A DNA stretch of 64,000 nt from JAICYJ01 sp963737445. GTDB lineage: Bacteria > Actinomycetota > Thermoleophilia > Gaiellales > JAICJC01. The stretch lies in the NCBI GenBank assembly GCA_963737445.1, contig CAVTSO010000025.1, positions 236,808-300,807 on the forward strand. Reading direction: 5' to 3'. The position numbers and the translations under genes are program-made. The first letter of the stretch is position 1. Each line of letters begins with the position of its first letter. Shown here piece after piece: positions 42,940 to 51,492 of the stretch. The notes beneath the pieces are model-generated. The model saw only the letters and a program-made list of their open reading frames with translations, was not told the DNA's origin and made no database searches.

Positions 42940-44052
42940 TCAGCCGGTGACCAGGCCGGTGGTGGATCCGGGCACCGATCCGGCCGCGTTCAGCCAGGTC
43001 AGCGTGCCGCCGGAGCCGATCCGGAAGGTCACGATCGAGTTGACGCCGGGCTTCGCGTTGAACACGAGCACTGACAGGTAGCGGCCGTCCCCGGTGACCG
43101 ACGAGTCCAGCGTCGTACTGCCGCTGCCGCCGGAGCCGCTGATGCCGCTCGGGTCGACCAGCGACAGCTGCCCATGGGCCGACACGCGCATGGCGGAGAT
43201 GGTGCCGCTATGAGCGTCCGACACGAAGGCGAAGCGGCCGTTCGGCGCGGTCGCCACCCAGCACGCTGCCAGCTGGTTGGTCTGAACGGGGCCCGACCGC
43301 AGGTGCAGGCCGCCGAACGGCCCCACCCGGTAGGCGGTGGCGGCGCTGCTCGGCGCCTCACCCGCGTCGGATACCACCAGCACCCCACGGCTGGTGAAGG
43401 CGAAGCCGAACGGGGTCGCGCCGGCCGACGCATGGGCGACGGCATGGCCCAGCGAGCCGTTGGCACGCACACGCAGGGTGTCGACCGTGTTCGTGGTCTT
43501 GTTGGTCACGACCAGCGCCGCGCCGGACGGGGTGAGAGCCACCTGCGCCGGGCCGGAGCCGGATGCGGCCAGGGCGCGATGCCCGTTGGCGATCCGCGCG
43601 AGACCGTGCGACGTGACGCGGAAGCCGGTGACCGAGCCGTCGCCGGCGTTCAGCAGGTAGACCCGGTTCCAGCTGGCGGTCACGCTGATCGGCTCGCTGC
43701 CTCCGCTCCCGATCACCTGCTCGCGCCAGACGTGGTCGCCGGACACGCCCAGCACCGACAGCGTGTTGCTGCCGGCGTTGACGGCATACAGGTGGCCGCC
43801 GTCCGGGCTGAGCGCGAGCGCGCCCTGGGAGCCGAGGTTCACGCCGGTGCCGTGCCCGCCGGTTCCGACCGAGCCGACCCGGTGCACGCGCCCGCCCGAT
43901 CCTCTGTCGAACACGATCACTCGGTTCCCCGAGGCCTCGTTCGAAAGGGTGAAGGCCGTGTGCGCCTGAGCCGCCTGAGCCCGCGCCGTCCCCGCCACTG
44001 CGGACACCACAGCCAGCGCGAACGCCAGCGCCAGAATCCTCCGTTTGTGCAT
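42940..44052 (-). CDS. Secreted lactonase-type (YncE-like) beta-propeller
   Basis: 370 residues with a signal peptide (MHKRRILALAFALAVVSAVA, cut near ARAQA). The body is a seven-bladed propeller of the 6-phosphogluconolactonase/YncE type: ALALSPDGGHLYAVNAGSNT, PISVTASWNRVYLLNAGDGS, VALTPSGAALVVTNKTTNTV and WVATAPNGRFAFVSDAHSGT. Exported members are usually binding proteins, not sugar lactonases. The start lies next to a divergent holin-like gene. Confidence 0.78.
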   Translation of the reverse strand: MHKRRILALAFALAVVSAVAGTARAQAAQAHTAFTLSNEASGNRVIVFDRGSGGRVHRVGSVGTGGHGTGVNLGSQGALALSPDGGHLYAVNAGSNTLSVLGVSGDHVWREQVIGSGGSEPISVTASWNRVYLLNAGDGSVTGFRVTSHGLARIANGHRALAASGSGPAQVALTPSGAALVVTNKTTNTVDTLRVRANGSLGHAVAHASAGATPFGFAFTSRGVLVVSDAGEAPSSAATAYRVGPFGGLHLRSGPVQTNQLAACWVATAPNGRFAFVSDAHSGTISAMRVSAHGQLSLVDPSGISGSGGSGSTTLDSSVTGDGRYLSVLVFNAKPGVNSIVTFRIGSGGTLTWLNAAGSVPGSTTGLVTG

Positions 44053-44220
44053 GACCTACCTCCTGCGAGTCGATGTCTGCCGCGCATGGACGCGCCGCAT
44101 GCGGTGACCGTAGGCAGGCGATCTGTCACGGAGGTTTCGGGATCCTAACGAGGTTCGAAACCGGCCGGTAGACTCATCGGGCAGCTTGTGTCCGGCGGCA
44201 CGATCGACAAGGGGGTGACC

Positions 44221-44913
44221 ATGACGGATGAGCCGGTGGAGGCGGACGAGATCCCGGCCGCCGAGAAGGGCGACGACCGGCAGTCGCTGATGGAGCTGGT
44301 CGAGCGGTTCGGGCGCGACTCGAGCGTGCTGGTGCTGCGCGAGGCGGAGTTGGCCGGGGCACGGCACGAGACGGATGTTCGCCGTGCCGGCCGCGACGCC
44401 ACCGCCGCCGCGATCGCCGCGGTCGCTCTCGGAACCGCGTTCCTGCTCGCGAACTGGGCAGCCGTGCGCGGGCTGTCGGGATCACTCTCGGGCTGGCGCG
44501 CGCCGCTGTTGCTTGCGGCCGTGTGGCTGGTGGTGGGAGTCGCGGTGGCCTTGCTGCCGCTATCCCGGGTCCGTCACCTGCTGAGCCGCCCTAGCCCCTC
44601 CATCGAGGAGCGCGAGCGGGCCCGCGACGACGCCGCGCAGCTGGTGCGCGGGTCGCTGGAGCAGCTGGCTGCGGGCCTGGCCGACGAGGCCCAGGCGCGG
44701 ATGGCGTCGGCCATGGTGCCTTCGGCGGACGGGATGCTCGAGACCGGCGAGGACGTGCTGCAGGCATCCGAGGAGCTGCTCGACGACGTGGTCGAGAGCG
44801 TGCCCGGCGGCAGCGTGGTGGGACAGGTGATCGACTTCGCGCTGATCCCGGGCCGCTACGGCGTCCGGGTGGCCACGACCGTGCTCAAGAGCGGCCCATC
44901 CGACCAGGGGTAG
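44221..44913 (+). CDS. Phage-holin-superfamily-like (DUF1469-type) membrane protein
   Basis: 230 residues. After a soluble start the segment MELVERFGRDSSVLVLREAE and LAGARHETDVRRAGRDATAA leads to two helices (IAAVALGTAFLLANWAAVRG; APLLLAAVWLVVGVAVALLP). This is the pattern of the actinobacterial holin-X/DUF1469 group. The carboxyl 110 residues are amphipathic helices. It is chromosomal, with no phage genes near, so the holin name only marks the fold. ATG 44221 has AAGGGGG upstream. Confidence 0.65.
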   Translation: MTDEPVEADEIPAAEKGDDRQSLMELVERFGRDSSVLVLREAELAGARHETDVRRAGRDATAAAIAAVALGTAFLLANWAAVRGLSGSLSGWRAPLLLAAVWLVVGVAVALLPLSRVRHLLSRPSPSIEERERARDDAAQLVRGSLEQLAAGLADEAQARMASAMVPSADGMLETGEDVLQASEELLDDVVESVPGGSVVGQVIDFALIPGRYGVRVATTVLKSGPSDQG

Positions 44914-44917
44914 CCGC

Positions 44918-46078
44918 TCAGGGACCGCCCAGCTCGACCTGGAACTGCTCCGGCAGGGCGGCATCGAGTGCGAGTGGCAGCCGCTGGTGCGGCCAGTGGT
45001 AGTCGAGGCGGCCTGACAGGGGCCGGTAGGCGGCGGTGAACAGCGTGGCGAAGCCGGCGTCCCATTCCCGCGCCAGCAGCGGCGGCTGCAGCAGCGCCTC
45101 CGTCATCGTGACGTCATCCGCACCCGCAGACGACATCGCCTGGAGCAGGTCGAGCCGCTCGACGCTGCCAACCCAGGCCGAGTGCTCCGGCCACTCGACC
45201 GTCTCGGGATGGTTGGTGACCGCCCCCCGGTCCGTCACCAGTGCCGGCCGGTCGGGGGAGATCATGACGGTGGCGACCCGCCCGGATCGGTCGCAGAGCG
45301 TGACGTTGTACGAGATCTGGTGGGGCAGCCGCTGCAGCACCTCGATGCCCTCCCCGACGTCGGCGGCCACCTCCAGCAGGTAGCGGATCACGAGCGGGAT
45401 GCCGAAGCCCTCGCCCACCTGGCGGCGCCCGCCGAACGTCAGCGACACGGCCAGGCCGTCATCGTTCACGCCGTCCACCAGGCCCCACAGGCAGTCACCC
45501 GTGCCGAGCACGCGCCGAGCCGACCAGCGCGAGCGGTAGATCGTCGCCTCGAACAGGCGCGGGTCGTAGTCGTAGTTGCGAAGCAGCACCGGCTCGCCGC
45601 CCTCGCGATCAGGGACGACCACCTGGGAGCAGGCCACGATGAACGGTGGCGGGTTCCACAGAGTCAGCATGGCTGCGGCCGTGTCGTCGCCTCCGGCCAG
45701 CGCCACCAGCTGCGCCTGGACCTCGGCCAGCTCCGGCATGTGATGATGAAGCGCGGCCTCGGCGTCCGCACGGCCGGGCCGCTCCCGGCCGCCGTCGGCT
45801 CCCAGCCACCAGGCTCGGTAGGCGTCCCACGTCTCGTGGTGAAGCGCGCTCCAGCGCGGGCCCGGCAGGTCCTCGTCGACGCCGATGAACCGCAGGGTCC
45901 GGGTCTGCGGGCGCGGTGCCGGCGAGTCGGTCAGCCACCGACGCCACTCTGCCGGCACGAACTGCGTCCAGTCGTCCACCGGCGAGGCGGTGGGCAGAAG
46001 GTGCCGCACGGATTCGGGCACCCAGCTCTTCCAGCCACCCGCCTCCGACTCCGGCGCCTGATCGGTCTCGTGCGGCAT
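44918..46078 (-). CDS. C45-type (acyl-CoA:6-APA acyltransferase-like) hydrolase
   Basis: 386 residues. The core resembles the isopenicillin-N acyltransferase/carcinine hydrolase family: NPPPFIVACSQVVVPDREGG with the likely nucleophile Cys, LRNYDYDPRLFEA, GLVDGVNDDGLAVSLTFGGR, and YNVTLCDRSGRVATVMISPD. These are N-terminal-nucleophile enzymes that cleave themselves before the Cys; here about 150 residues precede it, which is long but known for the family. Substrates are amides; none can be named. ATG 46078 is 50 bases from the divergent dinB gene. Confidence 0.72.
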   Translation of the reverse strand: MPHETDQAPESEAGGWKSWVPESVRHLLPTASPVDDWTQFVPAEWRRWLTDSPAPRPQTRTLRFIGVDEDLPGPRWSALHHETWDAYRAWWLGADGGRERPGRADAEAALHHHMPELAEVQAQLVALAGGDDTAAAMLTLWNPPPFIVACSQVVVPDREGGEPVLLRNYDYDPRLFEATIYRSRWSARRVLGTGDCLWGLVDGVNDDGLAVSLTFGGRRQVGEGFGIPLVIRYLLEVAADVGEGIEVLQRLPHQISYNVTLCDRSGRVATVMISPDRPALVTDRGAVTNHPETVEWPEHSAWVGSVERLDLLQAMSSAGADDVTMTEALLQPPLLAREWDAGFATLFTAAYRPLSGRLDYHWPHQRLPLALDAALPEQFQVELGGP

Positions 46079-46120
46079 CGCGGGGCAGTGTACGTCGGTC
46101 GACGCCGGGCGCCATTCGTG

Positions 46121-46134
46121 CGAACATATGTTCG
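46121..46134. promoter_or_regulatory. LexA (SOS) box at dinB
   Basis: CGAACATATGTTCG is a perfect palindrome matching the actinobacterial/Gram-positive SOS box (CGAAC-N4-GTTCG). It includes the ATG at 46128 and ends at the GTG at 46134, so bound LexA would block transcription at the very start of dinB. Confidence 0.8.
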
Positions 46135-47324
46135 TGCCGGACGAGGCGAACATCCTCCACGCCGACCTCGATGCCTTCTTCGCGTCGGTCGAGCAGCGCG
46201 ACGATCCGCGGCTGCGAGGCCGCCCCGTGATCGTCGGCGGAGGCGTGGTGCTGGCCGCCAGCTACGAGGCCAAGGCGCGCGGCGTCCGCACGGCCATGGG
46301 CGGCGGGCGGGCGCGCACGCTGTGCCCGGACGCGATCGTGGTGCCGCCGCGGATGTCGGCCTACTCGGAGGCCAGCAAGGCCGTCTACCGCGTGTTCGAG
46401 GACATGGCGCCGGTGGTCGAGGGCCTGTCCATCGACGAGGCCTTCCTGGACGTGCGCGGGCTCGAGCACATCACCGGGGCGCCGGCCGAGATCGCCGTCC
46501 GGCTGAAGCGCGAGGTGCTGGAGCGGGTGGGGCTGCCGATCACGGTCGGCGTGGCGCGCACCAAGTTTCTGGCCAAGGTGGCGAGCGGAGTGGCAAAGCC
46601 GGACGGGCTGCTGGTGGTGCCGCCCGAGGCGGAGCTTGCGTTCCTGCATCCCCTGCCGATCCAGCGGCTGTGGGGGGTCGGCCCGGCCACTTCGGCCAAG
46701 CTCCACCTGCTGGGCATCGCAACCGTGCGGCAGGTGGCGGAGCTGACGGAGGCCGACCTCGTCTCGATGCTGGGGCGAGGCGTGGGCCGCCAGCTGCACG
46801 CGCTCGCGCACAACCGCGACCCGCGGCGGGTGCGGCCGCGGAGCCGGCGCCGTTCGATCGGCGCCCAGCACGCCATGGGACGGCGGCCGAAGTCGTGGCA
46901 CCAGATCGAGGCCAGCCTGGCGGCGCTGGTGGAGCGGGTCACCCGCCGCATGCGCGCGGCCGGGCGGGCCGGCCGCACGGTGGTGCTACGGCTGCGCTTC
47001 GACGACTTCGCCCGCGTCACGCGGTCGCACACGATGCCCTACCCGACCGCCCAGACGCAGGCGATCCTGCTGACCGCACGCGCGCTGCTGGCGACCGCTC
47101 GACCCATGATCGAGCGCCGTGGCCTGACGCTGGTGGGCATCGCCGTCACCGGCCTCGAGGACGGCTCAGCGCTGCAGCTGGAGCTGCCGTTCAATCGCCG
47201 CAGCCGGGACGAGCTGGACGCCGCGCTCGATCAGGTGCGCGACCGGTACGGATCGGCGGCCGTGATCAGGGCTGCGTCGCTGGGCCGCGATCAGCGATCG
47301 CCACCGCCGCTGCTGCCGGACTGA
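46128..47324 (+). CDS. dinB: DNA polymerase IV
   Basis: 398 residues, Y-family translesion polymerase. Catalytic acids are in ILHADLDAFFASVEQ and EGLSIDEAFLDVRG. The finger and thumb have AASYEAKARGVRTAMGG and GVARTKFLAKVASGVAKPDG; the helix-hairpin-helix is PIQRLWGVGPATSAKLHLLG. A beta-clamp motif is present as LQLELPF. The SOS box overlaps the start, so the gene should be DNA-damage inducible. ATG 46128 lies inside the box; GTG 46134 (VPDEANILHADLD) is possible and implies a leaderless or near-leaderless message. Its 3' end overlaps the convergent small membrane protein gene by about 59 bases. Confidence 0.92.
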   Translation: MFVPDEANILHADLDAFFASVEQRDDPRLRGRPVIVGGGVVLAASYEAKARGVRTAMGGGRARTLCPDAIVVPPRMSAYSEASKAVYRVFEDMAPVVEGLSIDEAFLDVRGLEHITGAPAEIAVRLKREVLERVGLPITVGVARTKFLAKVASGVAKPDGLLVVPPEAELAFLHPLPIQRLWGVGPATSAKLHLLGIATVRQVAELTEADLVSMLGRGVGRQLHALAHNRDPRRVRPRSRRRSIGAQHAMGRRPKSWHQIEASLAALVERVTRRMRAAGRAGRTVVLRLRFDDFARVTRSHTMPYPTAQTQAILLTARALLATARPMIERRGLTLVGIAVTGLEDGSALQLELPFNRRSRDELDAALDQVRDRYGSAAVIRAASLGRDQRSPPPLLPD

Positions 47325-47637
47325 CCGACGGCGCGTCGTCCGGGCCGGGTGCGGTCGTCCACGACTCGCCGTGGCCCAGCCGGTTGGGGTGCTTCGCGTC
47401 GTGCTTGCGGTGCAGGGCCGCGTGGTGGTCCAGCGTGTGGTGGTTCGGGCAGACCTTCCAGGTCGTGCCTCTGACCGGATGCCGTCCCGGGCGGTAGCAC
47501 CAGATCACCCGACAGCGGGTGTGCCACCACGCCCACAGCAGCGCGAGCGTCGTGAGCAGCAGGCCGGCCAGACCTGCGAAATCCGAGAAGGCGGTGCCGG
47601 GATCACCCGCCCACCAGTGTTCAAGCCACCCGATCAC
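47266..47637 (-). CDS. Small membrane protein with a Cys/His motif
   Basis: 123 residues. One helix (FAGLAGLLLTTLALLWAWWH) is followed by a cytoplasmic Cys/His segment, WCYRPGRHPVRGTTWKVCPN and HHTLDHHAALHRKH, that could bind zinc, then a Pro/Ala tail. I do not recognise a named family. GTG 47637 lies inside the end of the zinc-ribbon gene (overlap ~17 bases), so the two are co-translated. The 3' end overlaps dinB on the other strand, so part of its tail may be constrained by dinB or be a chance extension. Confidence 0.55.
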   Translation of the reverse strand: MIGWLEHWWAGDPGTAFSDFAGLAGLLLTTLALLWAWWHTRCRVIWCYRPGRHPVRGTTWKVCPNHHTLDHHAALHRKHDAKHPNRLGHGESWTTAPGPDDAPSVSPAAAAVAIADRGPATQP

Positions 47638-48289
47638 TCGGCTCGTCGGTCTCCGGCTCGGCCGCCGCGGGTGCGGCCGGCGCTGCAGGCGGGGCCTCCG
47701 GCGCGGGCGCCGGCGCGGCGGTCGGCGGGAGCGGCGGCAGGGCGGACGCCGGGATCGGCTCGACCGGCAGCGGCGTCCGCCGCCCAGTCACGGCCGATGC
47801 CATCCGCGACAACACACCGGCGTGCTCCTCGCTGGCCTCGAGGCCGGCAACGAAGGTGGCGCGCACCGCCTCCAGCGCGTGCTCGTCGATTGGCGGCGGC
47901 TCGGGGTTGGGGATGTCCTTGGGCAGCTGGCCGATCACGGTCGCGTCCAGCCAGAACAGCTCGTCCTCCCGGCAGACGGCGATGCTGGCCGTCACGGCGC
48001 CGGCGCCGTCTCCGGGCTGGCCGACCTCGGCCTCGTCGGCGTCCACCTTGACGCTGACATCGACCATCGGCGTCCCGCACATCGGGCAGGAACGCTCGCC
48101 CGCGGCGGCATCCTTCGAGCCCTGCCAGATCGCCTTGATCTCGTCCTCCTGCACGTGCCCGTAGGCGGCCGTCATGGTGCAGGCGGCGCCGTGGCCGTTC
48201 GGGCACGACCAGAACGTGTCATAACCGTTTGCGCCGAGCGCGAGCACGGCCTGGCAGGTTGGGCAGGTGGGCGAATCGGGAGATGCCAT
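47621..48289 (-). CDS. Double zinc-ribbon protein with Pro/Ala-rich tail
   Basis: 222 residues. The first motif is CPTCQAVLALGANGYDTFWS with CPNGHG; the second is SCPMCGTPMVDVSVKVDADE. This resembles TFIIB-type/zf zinc ribbons. The middle has FWLDATVIGQLPKDIPNPEP, a motif seen in DUF-type cytoplasmic proteins with Asp/Trp patches. The last 50 residues are a Pro/Ala linker with no fold. ATG 48289 follows AGGAG. Function is unknown; the pairing with the membrane protein suggests a common complex. Confidence 0.55.
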   Translation of the reverse strand: MASPDSPTCPTCQAVLALGANGYDTFWSCPNGHGAACTMTAAYGHVQEDEIKAIWQGSKDAAAGERSCPMCGTPMVDVSVKVDADEAEVGQPGDGAGAVTASIAVCREDELFWLDATVIGQLPKDIPNPEPPPIDEHALEAVRATFVAGLEASEEHAGVLSRMASAVTGRRTPLPVEPIPASALPPLPPTAAPAPAPEAPPAAPAAPAAAEPETDEPSDRVA

Positions 48290-48439
48290 GGGTTCTGGGC
48301 TCCTTCGTAAACGATCAATTGGCGGCGCCGGCGCTTGACGCCGCCTGAGAGGTATCGGACGCGAGGCGGCAGTACATGAGCGCCGCCTGGCCGGGGTAGA
48401 GTTGGACGCGATGTACCCCGCGGCACCGAGATCGGTCCC

Positions 48440-49933
48440 ATGTTCCTGAACTCGATGCCGCGCCTGAACGTGCTGAGCGACGACGACCTGGCGACGCTCG
48501 ACGCTGGCTGGGAGCGGCTGGCGGCCGAGGTGGGCGTGCGGTTCGACCACCCTCGCGCGCTGGAGCTGTTCGAGGCGGCCGGCCAGACGGTGGACGGCGA
48601 GGTCGTGCACTTCGACCCGGGCTTTCTGCGTGTGCAGGTGGCGCTGGCCCCGGCGACCTTTCACCTGCACGCGCGCAATCCCGCCCGCAACCTCGGTGTG
48701 GGCGGTGACCGGATGATCTTCGCGGCCACCAACGGCCCGCCCTTCGTGCGGGCCGGCGGCGAACGCCGCGACGGCACCATGGCCGACCTCGAGCGGTTCC
48801 TGATGATGACGCAGATGACCGACGTGCTGGACACACCCGGCCGCAGCATCGTCGAGCCCAACGACGTGCCGCTCGACGTGCGTCACCTGGTGCGGGCCCT
48901 GGAGGCGATCCGGCTGACCGACCGGGTCTGGTCCGGCGAGCCGTCGCCGCAGCGCTCGGCCGAGGACTGCCTGGAGATGGCCGGGATCGTGATGGGCGGA
49001 GCCGAGGCGCTGCTGGAACGGCCGGCCGTGTTCTGCAACATCAACGTCAACTCGCCGCTGCACTACGACGTGCGCATGCTGGAGGGGCTGTTCGCCTACG
49101 CAGACGCCGGCCAGCCCGTGATCGTGACGCCCTTCCTTTTGATGGGAGCGATGGCGCCGGTGACCGTTCCGGCGGCGTTGGTCCAGCAGACGGCCGAGGT
49201 GCTGGCCGGGCTGGCGCTGGTGCAGCTGGTGCGCCCGGGCGCGCCCTGCGTGATGGGCTCGTTCCTCTCGGCGACCGACATGAAATCGGGCGCGCCGTCG
49301 TTCGGCGGGCCCGAGTCGGCGTTCGGCCTGTATGCATCCGGCCAGCTGGCGCGCCGGTTCGGCCTGCCTTGGCGATCGGGCGGCGGCACGCTGACCGCCA
49401 GCCAGACCGTCGACTTCCAGGCGGGCTACGAGGCCTTCAACACCCTCAGCGCGGCCTTCCTATCAGGCGCAAACGTGTGCTGGCAGTCGGCCGGATGGCT
49501 GGAGGGGGGCCTGGTCACCTGCTTCGAGAAGTTCGTCGCCGACGTCGAGCTGATCGAGCTGCTGCAGCAGCAGTTCGCGCCGGCCAGGATCGACGAGGCC
49601 AGCCTCGCCTACGACGCGCACGTCGAGGTCGGCCAGGGCGGGCACTTCTTCGGCACCGAGCACACGCTCGCGCACTTCCGCGACTGCTTCTGGCGGCCCA
49701 CGATCGGGTCGACCGACAACATCGACCGCTGGCGCAAGAACGGGTCGCGGGATTACGCCAGCCGCTCCGAAGACCGCTGGCGGGCACTTGTGGAGAGCTA
49801 CGAGCAGCCGCCGCTGGACGACGCCGTCGAGGCGGAGCTGGTCGAGTTCGTGGAGCGGCGAGCCCGCGAGCTGGGTGACACCGTCAGCATCCGGCGTGGC
49901 CCGGTGCAGCCGGCCCACCGCGAGGCCTCCTAG
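48440..49933 (+). CDS. Trimethylamine methyltransferase (MttB) superfamily protein, non-pyrrolysine type
   Basis: 497 residues. The MttB barrel is seen in NVLSDDDLATLDAGWERLAA, AEVGVRFDHPRALELFEAAG, VFCNINVNSPLHYDVRML, GQPVIVTPFLLMGAMAPVTV and GGGTLTASQTVDFQAGYEA. There is no in-frame TAG, so it is not a pyrrolysine enzyme; non-Pyl members (MtgB-like) demethylate glycine betaine and similar quaternary amines, passing the methyl group to a corrinoid protein. No corrinoid-protein gene is next to it. Its TAG stop shares bases with the stop of the convergent agmatinase gene. The oxidoreductase/choline-kinase pair at 60-63 kb fits the same substrates. Confidence 0.82.
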   Translation: MFLNSMPRLNVLSDDDLATLDAGWERLAAEVGVRFDHPRALELFEAAGQTVDGEVVHFDPGFLRVQVALAPATFHLHARNPARNLGVGGDRMIFAATNGPPFVRAGGERRDGTMADLERFLMMTQMTDVLDTPGRSIVEPNDVPLDVRHLVRALEAIRLTDRVWSGEPSPQRSAEDCLEMAGIVMGGAEALLERPAVFCNINVNSPLHYDVRMLEGLFAYADAGQPVIVTPFLLMGAMAPVTVPAALVQQTAEVLAGLALVQLVRPGAPCVMGSFLSATDMKSGAPSFGGPESAFGLYASGQLARRFGLPWRSGGGTLTASQTVDFQAGYEAFNTLSAAFLSGANVCWQSAGWLEGGLVTCFEKFVADVELIELLQQQFAPARIDEASLAYDAHVEVGQGGHFFGTEHTLAHFRDCFWRPTIGSTDNIDRWRKNGSRDYASRSEDRWRALVESYEQPPLDDAVEAELVEFVERRARELGDTVSIRRGPVQPAHREAS

Positions 49934-50907
49934 GCCTCGCGGGCCGCCCGGCGTCGCAGCGCCACGCCGGTCAGCGACTCGCGGATGACGCGGTCGGCCA
50001 CCAGCGCCGTGATGTCGGCTCCGCCGACCATCGTGGGCAACACCTCGACAACGTCCGAGCCGACCAGGTCGAGCCGGCTGGCCAGCGACCGGCAGGCCCA
50101 CAGCAGCTCAGTGGGCGTCATGCCGCCCGGCTCGGGGGTGCCGGTGCCCGGGGCGAAGGCGGGGTCGAGCACGTCCACGTCGACGGTCAGCAGCACCGGA
50201 CCGGGGCCGACGATGGCGACGGTCCGCTCGACGATCTCCTTGATGCCACGGTCGCGCACGTCGTGGGCGAAGAACGATGTGATCCCGCGCTCGCGCTGCC
50301 AGGCGAACTCCTGCTCGCCCGGCCAGTAGCCGCGCAGGCCGATCTGCACGTAGCGTGAAGGGTCGACGTGGCCGCGGTCGACGGCGTTGTACATGGGCGT
50401 CCCGTGTGAGAGCACGCGTTCCCACTGGAGGGCGCCGGTATCGGTGTGGGTGTCGAAGTGGACGAGGCCGATGGGGCCGTGCACCGAGGCCAGCGCCTCC
50501 GCCTCGGGCTGGGTGATCGAGTGGTCGCCGCCCAGCAGCACCGGCATCACGCCTGCCGAGGCGACCTCGGCCACCAGCGCCGTGATGGCGGCGTGCGACG
50601 ACTCCGGGTCAGCTGGGACACAGGCGGCGTCGCCGTAGTCGACAACGCGCAGCTCCTCGAACGCGTCGATGCCGGCCTCGAGGTGTACGCCGTGGGGCGC
50701 GCCGGCGGCGCGGATCGCGCGCGGACCGAACCGGGTGCCGGGGCGGTCGGTGACGAGCTCGTCCATGGGCGCGCCGATGATGGCGGCGTCGACGCCGGCA
50801 AGGTCGGCCAGATCCTCGGTGTAAGGCAAGCCGGCGAACGTCAGTAGCCCGGCGTAGTCGGGTTTGCCGTCCGCGTGGCGTGACCAGCGTCGCTGGGGAT
50901 CGATCAT
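49930..50907 (-). CDS. Agmatinase/guanidinobutyrase-type ureohydrolase
   Basis: 325 residues with all metal motifs intact: VLLGGDHSITQPEAEALA, VHFDTHTDTGALQWER (D-H-D), and TVDVDVLDPAFAPGTGTPEP with GG. FGPRAIRAAGAPHGVH is the usual early block. Members split agmatine, 4-guanidinobutyrate or guanidinopropionate into urea and an amine using two Mn ions. The DPAFAPGTGTPEPGG form is typical of the agmatinase/guanidino-acid branch. ATG 50907 has AAGGAG eight bases upstream. Confidence 0.88.
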   Translation of the reverse strand: MIDPQRRWSRHADGKPDYAGLLTFAGLPYTEDLADLAGVDAAIIGAPMDELVTDRPGTRFGPRAIRAAGAPHGVHLEAGIDAFEELRVVDYGDAACVPADPESSHAAITALVAEVASAGVMPVLLGGDHSITQPEAEALASVHGPIGLVHFDTHTDTGALQWERVLSHGTPMYNAVDRGHVDPSRYVQIGLRGYWPGEQEFAWQRERGITSFFAHDVRDRGIKEIVERTVAIVGPGPVLLTVDVDVLDPAFAPGTGTPEPGGMTPTELLWACRSLASRLDLVGSDVVEVLPTMVGGADITALVADRVIRESLTGVALRRRAAREA

Positions 50908-50957
50908 GCCGGGTCTCCTTGCTCCTGGGATGGGAGCCGACATTCTGGCGCGTGGCG

Positions 50958-50976
50958 GAGCGGCGTGCCGCCGCTC
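50958..50976. terminator. Eight-base-pair hairpin after the VOC gene
   Basis: GAGCGGCG-TGC-CGCCGCTC is a perfect stem covering the stop of the minus-strand VOC gene and preceding the agmatinase gene. It may attenuate transcription between the two. Confidence 0.45.
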
Positions 50977-51343
50977 AGGGTTCCGGCACCTCGCCCGGCT
51001 GCCACAGCTCGAAGCGGTTCCCCTCCGGGTCAACCGCATGCCCGAATCGGCCGTAGCTGGCCTCGGACACCTCGTCGTCAACGGTGGCGCCGGCCGCCCG
51101 CAGCTGCTCAAGCATGGCGTCGAGGTCGTCGACCCGGAAGTTCAGCATGGTCTGCTGCTCCAGTCCGCCGAAGTACTCGGTGTCGGTCGGGAACGGCGCG
51201 AACACGGTGGGGCCGGCCTGCTGCGTCCACGACCACTTCGTCTCCATGCTGGGGATGCCGAGGTTGGCCTCATACCAGGCCGCCAGGCCGGCCGGGTCCT
51301 TGGCGCGGAAGAAGAAGCCGCCGATGCCGGTGACGCGCTGCAT
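50975..51343 (-). CDS. Glyoxalase/VOC family protein
   Basis: 122 residues, vicinal oxygen chelate fold in two beta-alpha-beta units: GGFFFRAKDPAGLAAWYEAN, TVFAPFPTDTEYFGGLEQQT, LNFRVDDLDAMLEQLRAAGA and YGRFGHAVDPEGNRFELWQP. The end EGNRFELW carries the metal-binding Glu. Family members include glyoxalase I, dioxygenases and resistance proteins; no substrate is evident. It precedes agmatinase on the same strand with a 67-base gap. Confidence 0.85.
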   Translation of the reverse strand: MQRVTGIGGFFFRAKDPAGLAAWYEANLGIPSMETKWSWTQQAGPTVFAPFPTDTEYFGGLEQQTMLNFRVDDLDAMLEQLRAAGATVDDEVSEASYGRFGHAVDPEGNRFELWQPGEVPEP

Positions 51344-51492
51344 GGCGGCACCGTACACGCTGCGGGCACCTGCGAACGGGCACCGTGCTGGGCGCCGCCT
51401 ATGTACTGCCAATGCGGACTGCAAGGGCGGTTTGCGGCCCGCGCCGGAAGGGGCAAGACTGCTGCCGACGACCTCTCGAGGAAGGACTGCGG

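Noticed and set aside
44221..44913. Prophage indicated by a holin-like gene
   Set aside because: No other phage genes are near, and this family occurs widely as chromosomal membrane proteins.
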